The notes beneath the pieces were generated by a model. That model was given only the letters and a program-made list of their open reading frames with translations, was not told the origin of the DNA and did no database searches. The translations under genes and the position numbers were made by a program. Positions 16,548-29,627 of a stretch of DNA of 64,000 nt are shown here, piece by piece. The first letter of the stretch is position 1, and each line of letters starts with the position of its first letter. Origin of the DNA: Morella rubra (lineage: Eukaryota; Streptophyta; Magnoliopsida; Fagales; Myricaceae); the NCBI GenBank assembly GCA_003952965.2, contig CM025852.1, forward strand, positions 23,122,387 to 23,186,386, read 5' to 3'.

Positions 16548-17275
16548 CAATTTGTACTCGTAATTACTAAAATAGGACCTCATTAGTTTAATATTAGGAC
16601 GCAATTAACCTAAACTAATCAGAATTTTCTATTATTAATTTGCTTGGCTCTAATTAGGTGGAAGAATTTTTCTTTTTTAGCAGACTCTACATTTATTCGC
16701 GGGTCACAATCAGGATGCAAGCTTGTCCCAAGAAGCAATCTATGCAGGTTAATTTGTGAATCTCTCAGTCACAAGTATTAATTGATGAGGATGCCTAATG
16801 AGCTACCAATTTGACATCAAGCGTGTTTGCATTAATTAAGCGTCACTATATCATAGGATAGTCCAAAAATTCTGAAAAAGCTTAGGTTATAATAATTAAG
16901 AAGAGATAAGATCTAATTCACTTGACTATATATCTTCTATTTTTAATGATCTTAGATTAGAAAATTTGTCCTCAAAAAATTAAGTCGATGTTAAAACTTT
17001 GTCACAATGTACTCGTAATTACTAAAATAGGAATTAGTTTAATATTAAGGAATTTTCTATTAAACTAATTATAATTACTCTAATTTTGATATGCAATAGC
17101 AATCTTCGATCCAAGTTTAATTGATTTTGCTACCAATTTGACATCAAGCGTGTTTGCTTAAGCGTCAATATCATTAGTCCAAAAATTCTGAAAAAGCTTA
17201 AGATCTATTCACTTGACTATATATCTTCCTTAGATTAGAAAATTTGTCCTAAAAAATTAAGTTGTTAAACTTTGT
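16548..17275. repeat. local duplication with a shortened second copy
   Basis: Copy 1 (about 16548-16997) is followed by copy 2 (about 16998-17275). Over the last 150 bp, copy 2 can be obtained from copy 1 by about eight deletions and no substitution; the middle part is less clean. Shared anchors include ctaccaatttgacatcaagc at 16802 and 17130. No gene is affected. Confidence 0.8.
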
Positions 17276-18948
17276 ATTATGAAAAAAAAAGGAAACATAT
17301 AATTAAATTTTGATAGCATAGTTCGATCCTTTAATTTTGTATATATATCATATATATATATATATACAATAAAAGTCACTAATAGTAACTAAAAAATGCC
17401 TACAAACTTTTCCACCCCAAATGGACTTGGTAGAGGGATGTGGTGCTCATATCTTCTTGCTCTTTTTAAACCAGTGCATGTCACCACAGAGAGTAGCTGA
17501 GTCGGGAGATATTACTTCCACATAATAGTGGATTAAATTTTAAAAGAAATTTTTACTTCTAATTTTTGAATTACCCCTCAAATGTTATTTACCGGTCATA
17601 ACTATTAATTTTATCATATTTAACTCAAAAATTATCAAAATATATTAATGTTTGTCCTATCGGTGTACGATTCAACAGTCGTTAACGTGCCTTATAACCT
17701 ATTTTTATACATTTCAATCATAAAATTTATTTTACTAAACAGTGAACATTGATGCATTTTAAAGTGAACAAATATGATTAGATAAGTAATTTAGAAAAAA
17801 AAAATGATATTTGATTGATAATTCCAAGAGTATAAGTGATCATATTTTCTAAATTTTAATAAATTATGGAAGAATTTATTTATATTGTGCAAAAACTGGG
17901 AGAAAGCTACTGGTCACAGTACTCAATTAGAATCCGCAAGTCCTATTTATTAATGAATAAGGAATTGTCTAAAGTCACGGGGATGGAAGGACCTTCCCAC
18001 TTTTAGCTTTCCAGGAAACCCAACTCTACGACGTTTAAAGTCTCAATCAATCAACCATCCAAATGAAAAGGAATAGAAACTCATAAGCCATTATCGCGCT
18101 CGGGCGCTGGTCTCCACTACCATCGTATCATCAATTGCCCTTCAACAAAAATCTGCACCTAATTTGAGTTAATTCCACACATGTAATAAATGAACTAAAG
18201 GCAACAAGATTGAATGATTCATCGGACCAATATTAGATTATTATATATGCAGTTTGGTCTCTCGTATTTTGTGTGGGCTGAATTTGTTGAACAATGGAAA
18301 TTTATGTTCGGAGAATTAGGGCACGTGTGGCTGCGGTTGATTTTATGACTTTTTGCATGGTGGGATAATCATGTTGACCATATATTTCTGTGAAATAATG
18401 TCTACCTTTTTAACTTCCACCTCCAACCATAATCAAGCTAACTTTAGAGGTCAATAGGCATGCAGCTGGCCTTTTATATTAACTATACTTTATCCCTCGA
18501 GTGACCGAAAAGTTTGTTTATACCAAGACTCTAACTCAGTGGCATTAATACAAACATCTGGAGGATAAAAAACAAGACCCATCTGACATGTACCATGTCT
18601 TTCTTTTTTTTTTCCTTTTCTAAATTGACATGTACTATGTCTTTGCTGCTACAACATGCTCTTTTGCACTCTGTGGGCTTCATTCACTCGAACTAAAAGC
18701 ACATCAAGGACTGGCCATCAATGATCAACGATCCTATCTACTGACGGCGAAAATAGTTTTGCTAGTATGTGGCTTAGATGCACTCTGCATATGCCACATA
18801 AAACGCTCACACCTCGGGTCAAGCTTTAGCTGGTATTTCTATTTCGTCTTAAAATTTTGATTTAATAAAATAAAATTATAAAATAATATTTCTCCTTATT
18901 TTGCACCTATTTTGTAAATTTTAAATTTTCGACTCCCCTCAGCCAAGA

Positions 18949-19422
18949 TGGTTAAAGATCAATTTTGACGTGACTACTCGTCAAGATGGACTGTATATAG
19001 TCGTCTTTTGCCGAGAGTCTTTCAGCTTCCTCTGTCTTGCATAAAATAGAGCGTATTCGTGTTATGAACCCAATAGTAGGCGAAGCTACGGTGGCTGTGC
19101 GAGCAGTAGAAATTGCTTTGCAACAACGCTGGACTCGTGTTCTGTTCGAAACAGATTATTTGCTCTTATGGGAAGACTAGCGGAATCCGGACTCTACTCC
19201 TTGCTGGAAAATTGATGATTTGGTTCTTATCTTTGAGGGACTCTCTTAAGGCCCAATTTGCTTGGGCGATCCACTGAGTGCCTCGCGAGCTGAACCAAAA
19301 GGCGCACTTTCTCCCCATTGGGCTGCTCGCTTTAAGCTATCTGGCGTCGTTAATTGTAATAGCCTTCCGTCTTTCATTTTATTCTGTGACGACGTCAGAC
19401 GTTGGTTCGTGTTAGTTTTATA
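18949..19422 (+). pseudogene. LINE retrotransposon relic: RNase H (RVT_3-type) domain
   Basis: Translated pieces read WLKINFDVTTRQDG near the start, then NPIVGEATVAVRAVEIALQ, VLFETDYLLLW, and VPRELNQKAHF followed by AARFKLSGVVNCNSLP. These are the classic blocks of the RNase H-like domain at the end of plant non-LTR retrotransposon polyproteins (Asp of 'NFD', Glu of 'GEA', Asp of 'ETD', His of the C-terminal block). Several stop codons (one replaces the expected Trp just before VPREL) and at least two frame changes show it is dead. The rest of the element is not seen upstream. Confidence 0.8.
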
Positions 19423-19515
19423 GTATCAGCTTTTTCTGAGAAAAAAAAAATATCAGCGTCATTATGCTCGTGTGGGCTTGGGCCTCGCCCTCCCTATAAG
19501 TGATCATTTGATATT

Positions 19516-19696
19516 AGGGGTGTTTGTCAGTCAAAATTTAAAGAATATTTTCAAAATTTTTAGAATCTTTACTTTATTGAGATTTATTGAGATTTGTGAA
19601 AAGTAGAGTGTATATATGTAAAAGTTAAAAATTTTGTAATGTGTTTATTTTACTGTAAATTTTCATGCTCCAAAATATTGGGGAAACAAACGTTCC
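19516..19696. mobile_element. short MITE-like element
   Basis: It begins ggggtgtttgt and ends with the approximate inverse (gaaacaaacgttcc), with AT-rich DNA of the aaaattttta type between, resembling other AT-rich pieces in the window. It lies in the upstream region of the NOC3 gene. The ends are approximate. Confidence 0.45.
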
Positions 19697-19760
19697 ATTA
19701 TTTTGGGCAACTTATCATGTTGGATCCATTGGGTTGAGCCAATCACAATATTTTTTTTCT

Positions 19761-19925
19761 GGCCCAATCCGACAATATTAACGTTATTTTTTTTTGTAAA
19801 GATTTTATTTAATATTTACCGTTAAATTGACAAATACAAAGCCACGTAAAAAAAAAAAATAAAACGGAGAAGAAGGGAGGACTTTCTTTGTATCAGCCTG
19901 AATCAGTTGCACGTCTAAAACCCTA
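19761..19925 (+). promoter_or_regulatory. site II and telo-box motifs before NOC3
   Basis: GGCCCA (reverse complement of TGGGCC) lies at 19761-19766 and AAACCCTA, the plant telo-box, at 19918-19925, 32 bp before the ATG. The pairing of these two motifs is well known in promoters of plant ribosomal-protein and ribosome-biogenesis genes, which fits the product of this gene. Whether the telo-box is upstream of or within the leader is not known. Confidence 0.6.
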
Positions 19926-19956
19926 CCAAAGCCCCCAAACGTGCCTCAGGTTGTGG

Positions 19957-22900
19957 ATGGGGAAGAAGAGCCAGAAGCAGAAGATAGTGCTCCCACCGGA
20001 GCTCCCTCCGGAGATAGCGGAGGATGAAATCGAAGTCTCGGATGAGGATTTGCAGTTCGTCAAACAGAACAGTGACTACGCTGTTGGCTTTTCCCGCTTG
20101 GACACCCAGTCCATCACCAAGTCCGTGCTCTCTCTTCATTTTTTATTTTTCTCAATTTTTACTAAACAGCTGGCGTTTCGCTGGTGTAATGGTTTGTATC
20201 TGTTTAAGCGATTTTTTTTTTTTGTAAACTAAGAAATAAAGGTAGTAAGAATGCGGAGGCAAATCTTGGCGGTAATTTTGGAAACTAATATGGTTATGTA
20301 GAATTACGAGCTAAACACTTTTGATAACTTAGTATCTACGTGTACAAAACCCCCATAAAATTTCATTAGGAGTGATTGTATGCGTGTGTGGGTGTGTAGC
20401 ATTCTATAAGTGGTACACAATTTATAGTTCAAATGGGGGACTTTGGTTTTGTCATCATGGTCAAATAAACAATTTAGGGATTAGAAAGTAAAAAAGATTA
20501 GTGTTTTTCAAGAGCGTGAATGTCTTTTTTGACAATTTTTTTGCATGTGTCAAGGCACGTTACTCGTGTAGCTGATGTGAAGGAAGATGCTTTGGAGGCA
20601 TTGTATGAGAAACGCTTAAAGAAGAAGACATTGCAGAAAGAAAAAGAGGAAAGCGGGGTTCGGGTTGATCCAGTTGACGCCCTTCCTGTTAAGACCTTGG
20701 ATGGAAAACTCTACTATCGTACATGTATATTGTGATTCTTGTTCTCCTTGTTCATATTTTTGTTCGTGTGTCTGTGTGTGTGGGTGTATTATTCTGTCTT
20801 ACCTCTTTGTAAGAAAGACCTTTGCTTGTTCATGACCGCGAATGGTTCATGTCGTATGGTTTGATGCAGTAGAAAAGAAATCTAGATTATCTGGGATTGG
20901 TGTGGAGGAAACTGGTGAGGATGATAAGGACGATGGTGGGGCTACAGGCGTAGTGAAGCTGACAAAAGCAGAAAGAAGAGCGAAACTTAAGAAACAGAAG
21001 AAGGAGACAAAGAAACTAGGGAAGGAGTTGGATAAAGCAGAAGAATTGCAGCAAACACCGCAAGCGGCTGTGCTGGTATTGTCTCACTGGTGTCAATATT
21101 CTGCCTTTACTATCTGTTATCACAGAATTTGACTTTGGTTTTGCTGCATCTAGCTAAATCAATTGGCAAAGTAATAACCTGTAATTTAAAAGTTTAATTT
21201 CAAAAGGAGAGAAAACTCAGAAAAGTGGTCTGAGCTTCGGAAAGGTGTGAGGTGTGCAATCTGTGACAATCGCCAAGGCGAACCATGTGCACTGACATAT
21301 TAGCTATTGCTGTAACCTGTACATCTTCTCCCTGCATTGAATATTGTCTTTCCACTTTCTTAAGGCATGAGCCTGTTTGATAAATAAGACAAACACAGCT
21401 TACTGGTAACTGAAGACTGACTCTTCATTTCTTTTAACAGATTGAAAGTTGCTGTAGTGTTGTTTTATTTTTCCTCCCTTTTAAGAATATCTGTAACTTT
21501 TTATGAAGTGTCTCCCCCCTTTTTAAGTGTACATGTGCTCCTCTGCTTGTGATAACGAATGTCCCTATATATCTGCCAAATCCTTACAGGTTATTATGGA
21601 TAATTATTGGTTCTCCATTCTAACTTCTGGCTGCTTCTATCTCTGTATTTGTGTTATAATGTCCAATTTTTCTATGCTTTCCTCTTCCGCAGCAGGCAAA
21701 TAATTCTCTTGAATATGTGCTCTTCCTATATGATAAAGGATTCTGTGTTATTTATTTAGGCTGAGGTGAAAGAAGATCTCACAGCTGAAGAAGCATTTGA
21801 AAGTAAGAAGCAAAAACTTGCAGAGCTCGGAATGGCTCTTCTTGAGGATCCAGAGTCAAATATTAAGTCTTTAAAGGAGATGTTACAAATTTCTAAAGAT
21901 AATGACCATGCTATTGTCAAACTTGGAGTACTATCCTTGTTGGCTGTTTTTAAGGATATTATCCCTGGGTAAGATCCATTATTTTAGCCTAGAATGCACA
22001 TCGTATGTCTTGGTTGCATTTTTTTTTTTTTTCCTTTGCATTGAAGATTTAGTTTCTTACGCAGTTTTTTATTGTGTATGACAGATACCGGATCAGGCTT
22101 CCTACTGAAAAGGAGCTTGAAATGAAGGTTTCTAAGGCTGTCAAAAAGACACGGTTCTATGAATCAACTCTTCTTTCCACATACAAGGTTGGTACTCTTT
22201 CTTTGGCTGAATGCTTGCAGATTTGAAGTTTTGATGGTAATAGGAATTTCTATAGCTTGCTTTAGTATTTGAAAATTTTCCTTGCATTCGTTAAGCTTTG
22301 AAATTTTTTTCTCTCTTTTTTTGTTTCCACATTTTCCGTTTGCATTCTTCTTATACTTCCTGTGTACTTGGAGGTTGCCAATTTTTGGGCTGCCTTTTTG
22401 TAGTATTATTCTTACAAGAATAAGTTTGTCTTTTGGATGGTCTATTGTAATGGTTCTGTTTGTGAGATATTTAACTTGAGTATGTATCAGCATTTTTGCG
22501 TGAGTTTCTTATTTCTAGCCATGTTTGCTAATATTGTCTGCACTGCTGGAGGGTTTATCCTGTTGTGTTCTGATAGTTTGATTCTTCTAATGCATCTGTA
22601 CAGGCTTACCTGCAGAAGTTGATTGTGTTGGAAAACAAGCCTTCATTTCAGCATGTTGCCATTCGCTGTATGTGTTCATTGCTGGATGCAGTTCCACACT
22701 TCAATTTCCGAGGGAGCTTGTTAGTTGCTGTTGTCAGAAACATAGGATCCTCTGATGATGTTGTAAGGTTTTGATATATTGACATCCTTTTGCTCTTTAC
22801 TTTAATCAAATTCTTTACTGGAGACTTGATGAAGTGCGTTTTAGGGTTAAAGCTCAAATCACGATCCTTAAAAACTATTATAACAACAAATTGGAGCAAT

Positions 22901-25900
22901 CCTTCTTAAGTGAAGTAATGAGGTGACATCTGGAAATTGTATAGGACACAGGGGGAGCCTCTTTCAGGGGTGAATTTAGTTGTTTCTCATTTTTTTATTT
23001 TTTTTGATAAGTAGTTGTTTCTCATATTTGCAAATTGAGCTTACCAAGGAATTGAAATCCTACCACTTTACAGGAAACTCTGCTGTGCCACAATTAAGTC
23101 TCTTTTTACCAATGAAGGAAAACATGGTGGTGAAGCTACTGTCGAGGCTGTCCGGTTGATTGCAGGTCTTGTGAAAGCTCAGAATTGCCAATTGCACCCT
23201 GATTCCATTGAGGTACAAGTGTTCTTTTTCCTTTCTCACTTTCTTAAAGTGACTTTGTCATTGATGCTTGTGCTTTGTTCAATTTGTTATTTGGCTGGGA
23301 CAACTGGGTTTTGGACTTACTGGGTGTTAATTAATTGGATAAACAAAACCCAATGCATGGCTGGATCAATTTTCGTTTCCAGGAAAATATTGAATGAATA
23401 CTATGGCTTAAAAGGTGGGAAAGTAGTGATGATAAGGACAGGGTATTGCAATGGACGTAAATATTTATGATTGATACAAGTTGTTCCATTTATGTCACCC
23501 AAAAGTCAATATCGGGTTAACTTAAGTGGGTACGTTGGTCTTGGGCTCTTTGTAAACATATGTTATAGAGAAATGTTTCTAACACATTTAGGATTATTGA
23601 TGGGAATATCTTTTCTGTTTGCATATGTTTTATATCTCTTTTTTACGGTTTTCTGTACCTTCGCAGGTTTTCTTGTTTTTGTCGTTTGATGATGATCTTC
23701 GGAGGCCTGAAAAAACCAATGAAGTTAATAGAGTCAAAAGCAAGAAAAATAGAAAAAGAAAGAATCTTGAGGAGCCGAGCCAATTGCCAGACAGAAAGAA
23801 AAGTAGGCAAGAACTAATGACGAAGATGAGAGAGGAGGTATTCCTTTATCCACAAGGAACAATCCTGTTTTGATCTTGTTGTATCTAATCTAATTGTTCA
23901 TCGTGGTGCTTTGCACAGGTTACTGCTGATTATAAGGCTGTTACTTTTACCCCAGATGCTATGGAGAAGAGAAGGATGCAATCAGAGACCCTCTCTGCTG
24001 TATTTGAGACATATTTCCGCATTTTGAAGCATTCAGTTCAGCCATATGCTGCCAGGTATCTTCCTATGTTATGGTTATAGAGGGTGGTTGGTAGTGGGAA
24101 TCTAATCCAACCCATCCTGTTCATATCCTCAAGCAAATATAACTCTAATCCAGTACTTATGTCTTAGTTCCATCTTCCAAATTATGTTACCTAAAGGTAA
24201 TCTTATAGTAGACACATTGGATTTTGTTGACATCAGAGATTCACAGTTGCTATGTTTGATACGTTATGAGATGCAATTTGCATGAGAGCACCTAGGTTTT
24301 GAAATAATGGAGTTAGGAACCTGTACAATATATTCGAGCAGTACAGGTAGTAAAGAATTATTGGAAATAATGGCTGGAAGAATGCTCAACTGTGGTAAAA
24401 TTTGATATGCATTGAATTGAGGCCTCATTTGCACTTGATTGACCCGTGTGAGATTGTTTTGTTTCTCAGTGTTTTGTTTTTAATGGTTCACATATTTATT
24501 TAGTTCCGATTGAATTTTACACGAGTTAGACTAGCTAAATATTCTTTCTTCTTTTGTTCTCAGCCATGAAGAGATTGCCAGTCCAGTTTCTGGTGCATCT
24601 GCAGCACACCCCCTGCTTGCACCATGTCTGAAAGGATTAGGAAAATTCTCACATCTAATTGACTTAGATTTCATGGGTGATCTTATGAATTTTCTGAGAA
24701 AGCTTGCTTCTGGTGGCAGCAACTTGGGCAATTCATCTCAAAAAGATTTTAATTCCTTTACTGTATCGGAGCGTCTCCAATGCTGCATCGTTGCCTTTAA
24801 AGTGATGAGGAGCAATCTAGATGCCTTGAACGTTGATTTACAAGACTTTTTTGTTCAGCTTTACAATCTTATACTTGAGTACAAGCCTGGCAGGTTAGTA
24901 GCAATCAAACTGACTCAAAAGTGTTGCTTTAAATCCAGATATTCTCTACTGCTCTCTTCAAGTGGATGTTCTTTTTCTAAACTCTTGGTTGCATAGATCC
25001 CTTTTTTGTCTAATAGACCCTCTTACCCCTAAGGATCTTATTGCGTGAGTGCTTGTAAGTTCTTGTGGATGCACGTACTTTTTCCACTATAGTTCATACA
25101 CTCATTTCTCTTGAGAGAAACATCGTAGTGCGCCCCAAATCTATGGGCAAAAATCAATCAGTCTCCCTCAAATTCCAATATGTTCTATTACGTCTCTCAT
25201 GTTTCAAAAACAATCAATCCTTGCCTTCTGTTTGATTTGACCGTTAAATCATACGGAAAGTGATGTTAATTGGCTGAAATGCCCCACCAAGAAAAAATTA
25301 AAAAAAAAAACAAAAAACAAATAGGAAAATGATATAGTTTCTATATTTTTTATTTTTTAATAAACTTTTCAATATTTTTTTCGTAATTTTGTCTTGGAGG
25401 AGCTTTCTGTCATTTTTCATATGATTTAATGGCCATATCAAACGGAAGAGAATGATTGATTGTTTTTTAAACACAAGGGGCGTAATAAAACCTGTTGGAG
25501 GTTGAGGGGTCTGATTGATTCTTGCTCATAATTATGGGGCGTACTATGATATTCCCCTTTTTTTGGCTTACTTCAAATTAATCCCCCAATGTAGAGAAGT
25601 ACATTTTCTGTTTCTGTTTTGCGGCTGGTCTTTTTTTCTTTGCTCCATCATCCTCTTCTTGTTCTATTTTATCTTTTTTATTAGTGTTACTTATCGGGTT
25701 CGGTGGAGGGATTCTCTTGTTAAGGGAGTAAGCGAGTTCATGCTCTATCTGCATTCCTTTTTTCCAATTTTCCTCTCATTCACTGACTCTCACTATTGTC
25801 TCTTCATGTGTGGCTGCATGCAATGGAGTTGGACTCAACTAATAGAATTTTCTGTCATTTTGCTTAATGGACCAGAGATCAGGGCGGGGTGTTAGCTGAA

Positions 25901-27152
25901 GCCCTGAAGATGATGTTGTGTGATGATAGGCAGCATGACATGCAGAAGGCTGCTGCATTTGTAAAACGTTTGGCTACATTTTCTTTATGCTTTGGATCTG
26001 CAGAGTCCATGTCTGGTATATTCTGTACATGCTTTTTTCTATTTCATTATCAGATGTTTGTGGTGGTGTTCTGTTCTGATTTTATGGTTCTGCTTTGTAA
26101 CTTTGCAGCCTTAGTTACATTAAGGCATCTTCTGCAGAAGAACATAAAATGTCGGAATCTGTTGGAAAATGATGCTGGAGGTGGCTCAGTTTCAGGTACC
26201 ATTGCGGTAAGTTCTTGGCTACCCTTGTACAAAGATAGAAGATGTACATAGCTGTGATTCTTAATTCATTTTCTCATCAGAGTATTAGTGTGTTTATACG
26301 ATGGGTATCATGAGCGCATATAATTTTGGTTTGTTGTCTTTTGTTTTGCTCCTTAGATATACTCTTTCTGCTGAGATATATGGGGTTTGTGGGCCTACTC
26401 AAGAATTGTAGCGGACTACCATTTATGGTGGCAAATGTATTGTTTGGGTAGTTTTAGTTTGCCTTTTTGGAGTGCCGCATTAAGTTGTACTTGGGAATTC
26501 ATAGATAACCTATTGGATACCTACTAGTTCCTGCAGTCCTTAGCCAAGTTGGCCTTTCCTCTCCATGTATATTATTCACGTGCTCAATGTATGAGATTCG
26601 TGGTGCTATTGCCTATTTCCTCAGGGAAGTGGCCAATGAAATTTACGCTCTTTTCTGTCTACATTTTATGTGCAGAAATATCAACCCTATGCTTCAGACC
26701 CCAATTTAAGTGGTGCTCTTGCTTCCGTCCTTTGGGAACTCAATCTTCTGTTTAAGCATTATCACTCAGCTGTCTCTGCAATGGCTTCAAGCATTTCGAG
26801 CATAAGCACTGCTAATAACCAAGTTTATCTTTCTACTCTTACTCCTCAACAAGCTTTTCTCGACTTGTCACTGGAAGGAGAGTCATTTAATCCAAGCGAC
26901 AGCCTGAAACTGAAAAGCAAGAGGAAAAGAGGAAGCGGGTCTTCTGGATCAGCTACTAGCGAGCCTACTCCAGATACGGGTTCGATTGATGAAGATGAGG
27001 TGAGAAAGAAACTTTCCGCACATTTCATGCTTCTTCGAGACATTAAGGAGAATGAAAGATTGAGGGGTGAGTTAGATCGTACAACGTTATACCTACGGCT
27101 ATATGAAAAATATAAGACTCAGAAGAAAAAAGGTAGGACAAAATCCAAGTAA
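19957..27152 (+). CDS. NOC3: nucleolar complex protein 3 (NOC3)
   Basis: Thirteen exons: 19957-20120, 20555-20724, 20870-21075, 21760-21968, 22085-22187, 22604-22767, 23074-23212, 23667-23837, 23919-24055, 24564-24893, 25876-26015, 26109-26206, 26676-27152. All introns are GT-AG and the sum is 2508 bp, or 835 aa in one open frame. NOC3 acts with NOC2 in nuclear maturation and export of pre-60S ribosomes and is linked to replication licensing in yeast. Visible blocks: LPPELPPEIAEDEIEVSDED near the N-terminus, HVTRVADVKEDALEALYEKRL (54-74), LTKAERRAKLKKQKKE, the NOC3 domain around LAELGMALLEDPESNIKSL (exon 4), and the CBF/Mak21-like region in exons 10-13, ending in a basic tail. The start is the MGKKSQKQK methionine, as in plant homologues; an in-frame frame extension upstream lacks a better ATG. 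The gene is intact and its codons look normal. Confidence 0.95.
25114..25556. mobile_element. MITE with ~100-bp inverted ends in NOC3 intron 10
   Basis: The left end (gaaacatcgtagtgcgcccc, then ...aaaatcaatcag...) is matched in reverse by the right end (...ctgattgattctt... then ggggcgtactatgatattcc). The arms stay similar for about 100 bp around an AT-rich core. No clean target duplication remains, so the insertion is old. It has no coding capacity and lies wholly inside the intron between exons 10 and 11. Confidence 0.75.
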
Positions 27153-29579
27153 AACGTTATAAATTGTTGACATTGGTGAAATATATCGCCTTAGGAAATT
27201 TTGGGTTCTGGAATTTATTTCGCATTTTTTTTTTATCTGTATCTCCTTTTCGTAGTCATGGTTTCATCCAGTTGTTACTGTTTAGATTCAGTGGACGCAA
27301 CTTTACTCCTGGAGGCGGATACATTAGAATTTAATATTTGATTTTCTTCCTTTTGTTTTCATTTCCTCTCGCTCTCTCTCTCTCTGTTCTATATTGACTT
27401 GGAAATCTACGTCTGGATGCTGACAGCATTTTGAATTACCAACTAAATTTGGGCGGAACCCGGATATGTTGTTTTTCTTTCAAGACGGGGATCCTATGCA
27501 CGGTGTAATTTTAAGAGAGAGGAGTCGAATAGATATATCTTATTATAGGATTCATATTATTTGAAATTTTATATGGATAGTATTAAATAATGTGATATTT
27601 TATTCGGTTTATCTCTTCGAATTGCATCGTGTAATTTAGATAAGAAATTACAGAAAATTTTAATCGCTTCTTTCAAACTCAGGACTTAAAGATGTAAAAA
27701 TGTTGGGTTGGGTCTTGAGGATTAGGATGTAAATTTTATAATATTCAATTACAATATCAATCATTGGCTAGCATGGGCGTCACATCATTCAATATTTGCT
27801 GTCTAGATTATGTAGTTATCGAGAAATACCTTGTCATCGATACCAAAATATGATTAAGATGATTTTATGAGCAATAGTGAAAAATATTGGTCTTAAAACC
27901 TTAAACAAATATAAAAAAAATTACGACATTAGTTAATTTAGGAGTGGGCTATGGATTAAACTCACATTGACAATTTGGAGTTAAATGGGGGAAACAAACG
28001 TCACTTAGACAAGTTGGGTGGGATTTCCAAAAAATTTTGCCGTTCTCTTTCTGTTTGCGCCCTTGGGGTAGTATGTAGGTTAGTTAGCACAGTCGGAGCC
28101 CTATGCAGGGTGGGCTTCCTATAATTTTTCCAAAACCTATGTATCAGTTTTTATCTTTGTCAATAACCAGCTTTCTACGGCAAGCCAGCTTCTGCCATCT
28201 GTCCAGCTATACTTTGGCTACTTCTCAACTGTTAGAAAAAACTTCTTAAGAAATTTTTTTCAAAAAGTCAAAATTTTTACAACCAAACAATAAAAATTTT
28301 AAAATTTTCACACAAATACTAATATATTTTCTCACTAATTTTAATACTTATTCATTAAAAAAAAAAAAAAAACCCCAAGTCTTCTCTCATCTTATTCTCT
28401 GGATGCAAGTTGGTACTTGGGACAAATTTAAAACTTAGAAACCGAAGAAGTGACCAACACGATGGTTCACTAAGGATAAAAGATGAGATAATCTGCAGCC
28501 TGGCCTGTTTCGCCGATTCTGCCGCGATCTTTGTAGATCATACAATTAGTGTGGACTTTTCCTCCGACAAATTGAGGGCTGCATCATCTGCAAGCAGAAA
28601 AAGAGAGTTCCTCACTGCCTGTGACCTTTCCATGTCTCATAGACTTTGAAACCAAGCACAACTATGATACACAATTTCTTTAGGAATTTTCAGGAGCATA
28701 ATCTGTGTTTAGGGTTCTCCACCAAATCCCTGGTTGCCAATAATAATAACTAGTTACAATCGGCTAGACGAAAACAATAAATGTTGCTAATTGAATAAAC
28801 ATTATCTATGCACATAAAAATTTAAGGAAAAATGTCATAACGTGCCAAAATTAAATAGAACCTCGTAAGTATAATTATATCTTGTTGTGCTCCCAATATT
28901 TTCAACTAAATAAATGTAAATCTGTCATTTCATTTTCCCATTAAACTCAACGAAACTCAATACGTTTCTTCATGTAAGCCACACACTCAGTTGTACGACT
29001 AAAATACTTACAAAAATTTCACTTGAATTTTTGTCGGGTTTAACGGAGGAATCAAATGGCAGGGCATATATTAATTTAGTGGAGAACTAAAATAGAGATT
29101 CGCAATCACCTCTAATTAGACTTTTGTAAGGGATAACTCTTTTGTCCCATCTCTTTTTATAACAAGCTGTTGGTCTTTTTTGATTACGCAAGATTTGCCA
29201 AATATATAGATTACTCCGAAGTGATTCAGAAAAAAAAAAGAGTAAAAAAATTACTCCCAAGTGTTTGAATATCCACTACAATATATAATCACTTCCTTTT
29301 TGAGAAAGATCTCGTTAACGTGGGAAGTGGGAATGGAACCCAAAGGAACAAACAGTAGCGGCATGTGACTCGTATCACAAATTCACAGATCTTCAATCGT
29401 TTTGATTTGATGAGGAAGCTGGAATCTGATCGTCCCACAGCAGAATTGGGTACCTCCAAGAAAACAAGTGAAGAGGAAAATGTCAATAGGAGTTGTAAGA
29501 TATAAAGGCAATGATTGCGAGGATTAATTGATGAGAGTTTCCAGCAGGTCAAGTTGCCATGTGCCCTAGTGCGGAAATC

Positions 29580-29627
<48 letters not shown>

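Larger units (their letters stand above)
10250..18940. other. long gene-poor stretch
   Basis: After the 3' end of the CFL1-like gene I see no convincing gene for almost 9 kb. It contains a 64-bp direct repeat (11041-11168), AT-rich MITE-like debris near 13420-13600, a duplicated segment at 16548-17275, a TA run near 17341-17366, and one 77-codon ATG frame at 15497-15730 of unknown standing (see findings). Confidence 0.5.

Noticed and set aside
28410..28649. A 79-codon, less AT-rich frame as a possible exon or reverse-transcriptase scrap
   Set aside because: No supporting splice sites or partner exons, and the faint ADD-type match on the other strand is too short to count.
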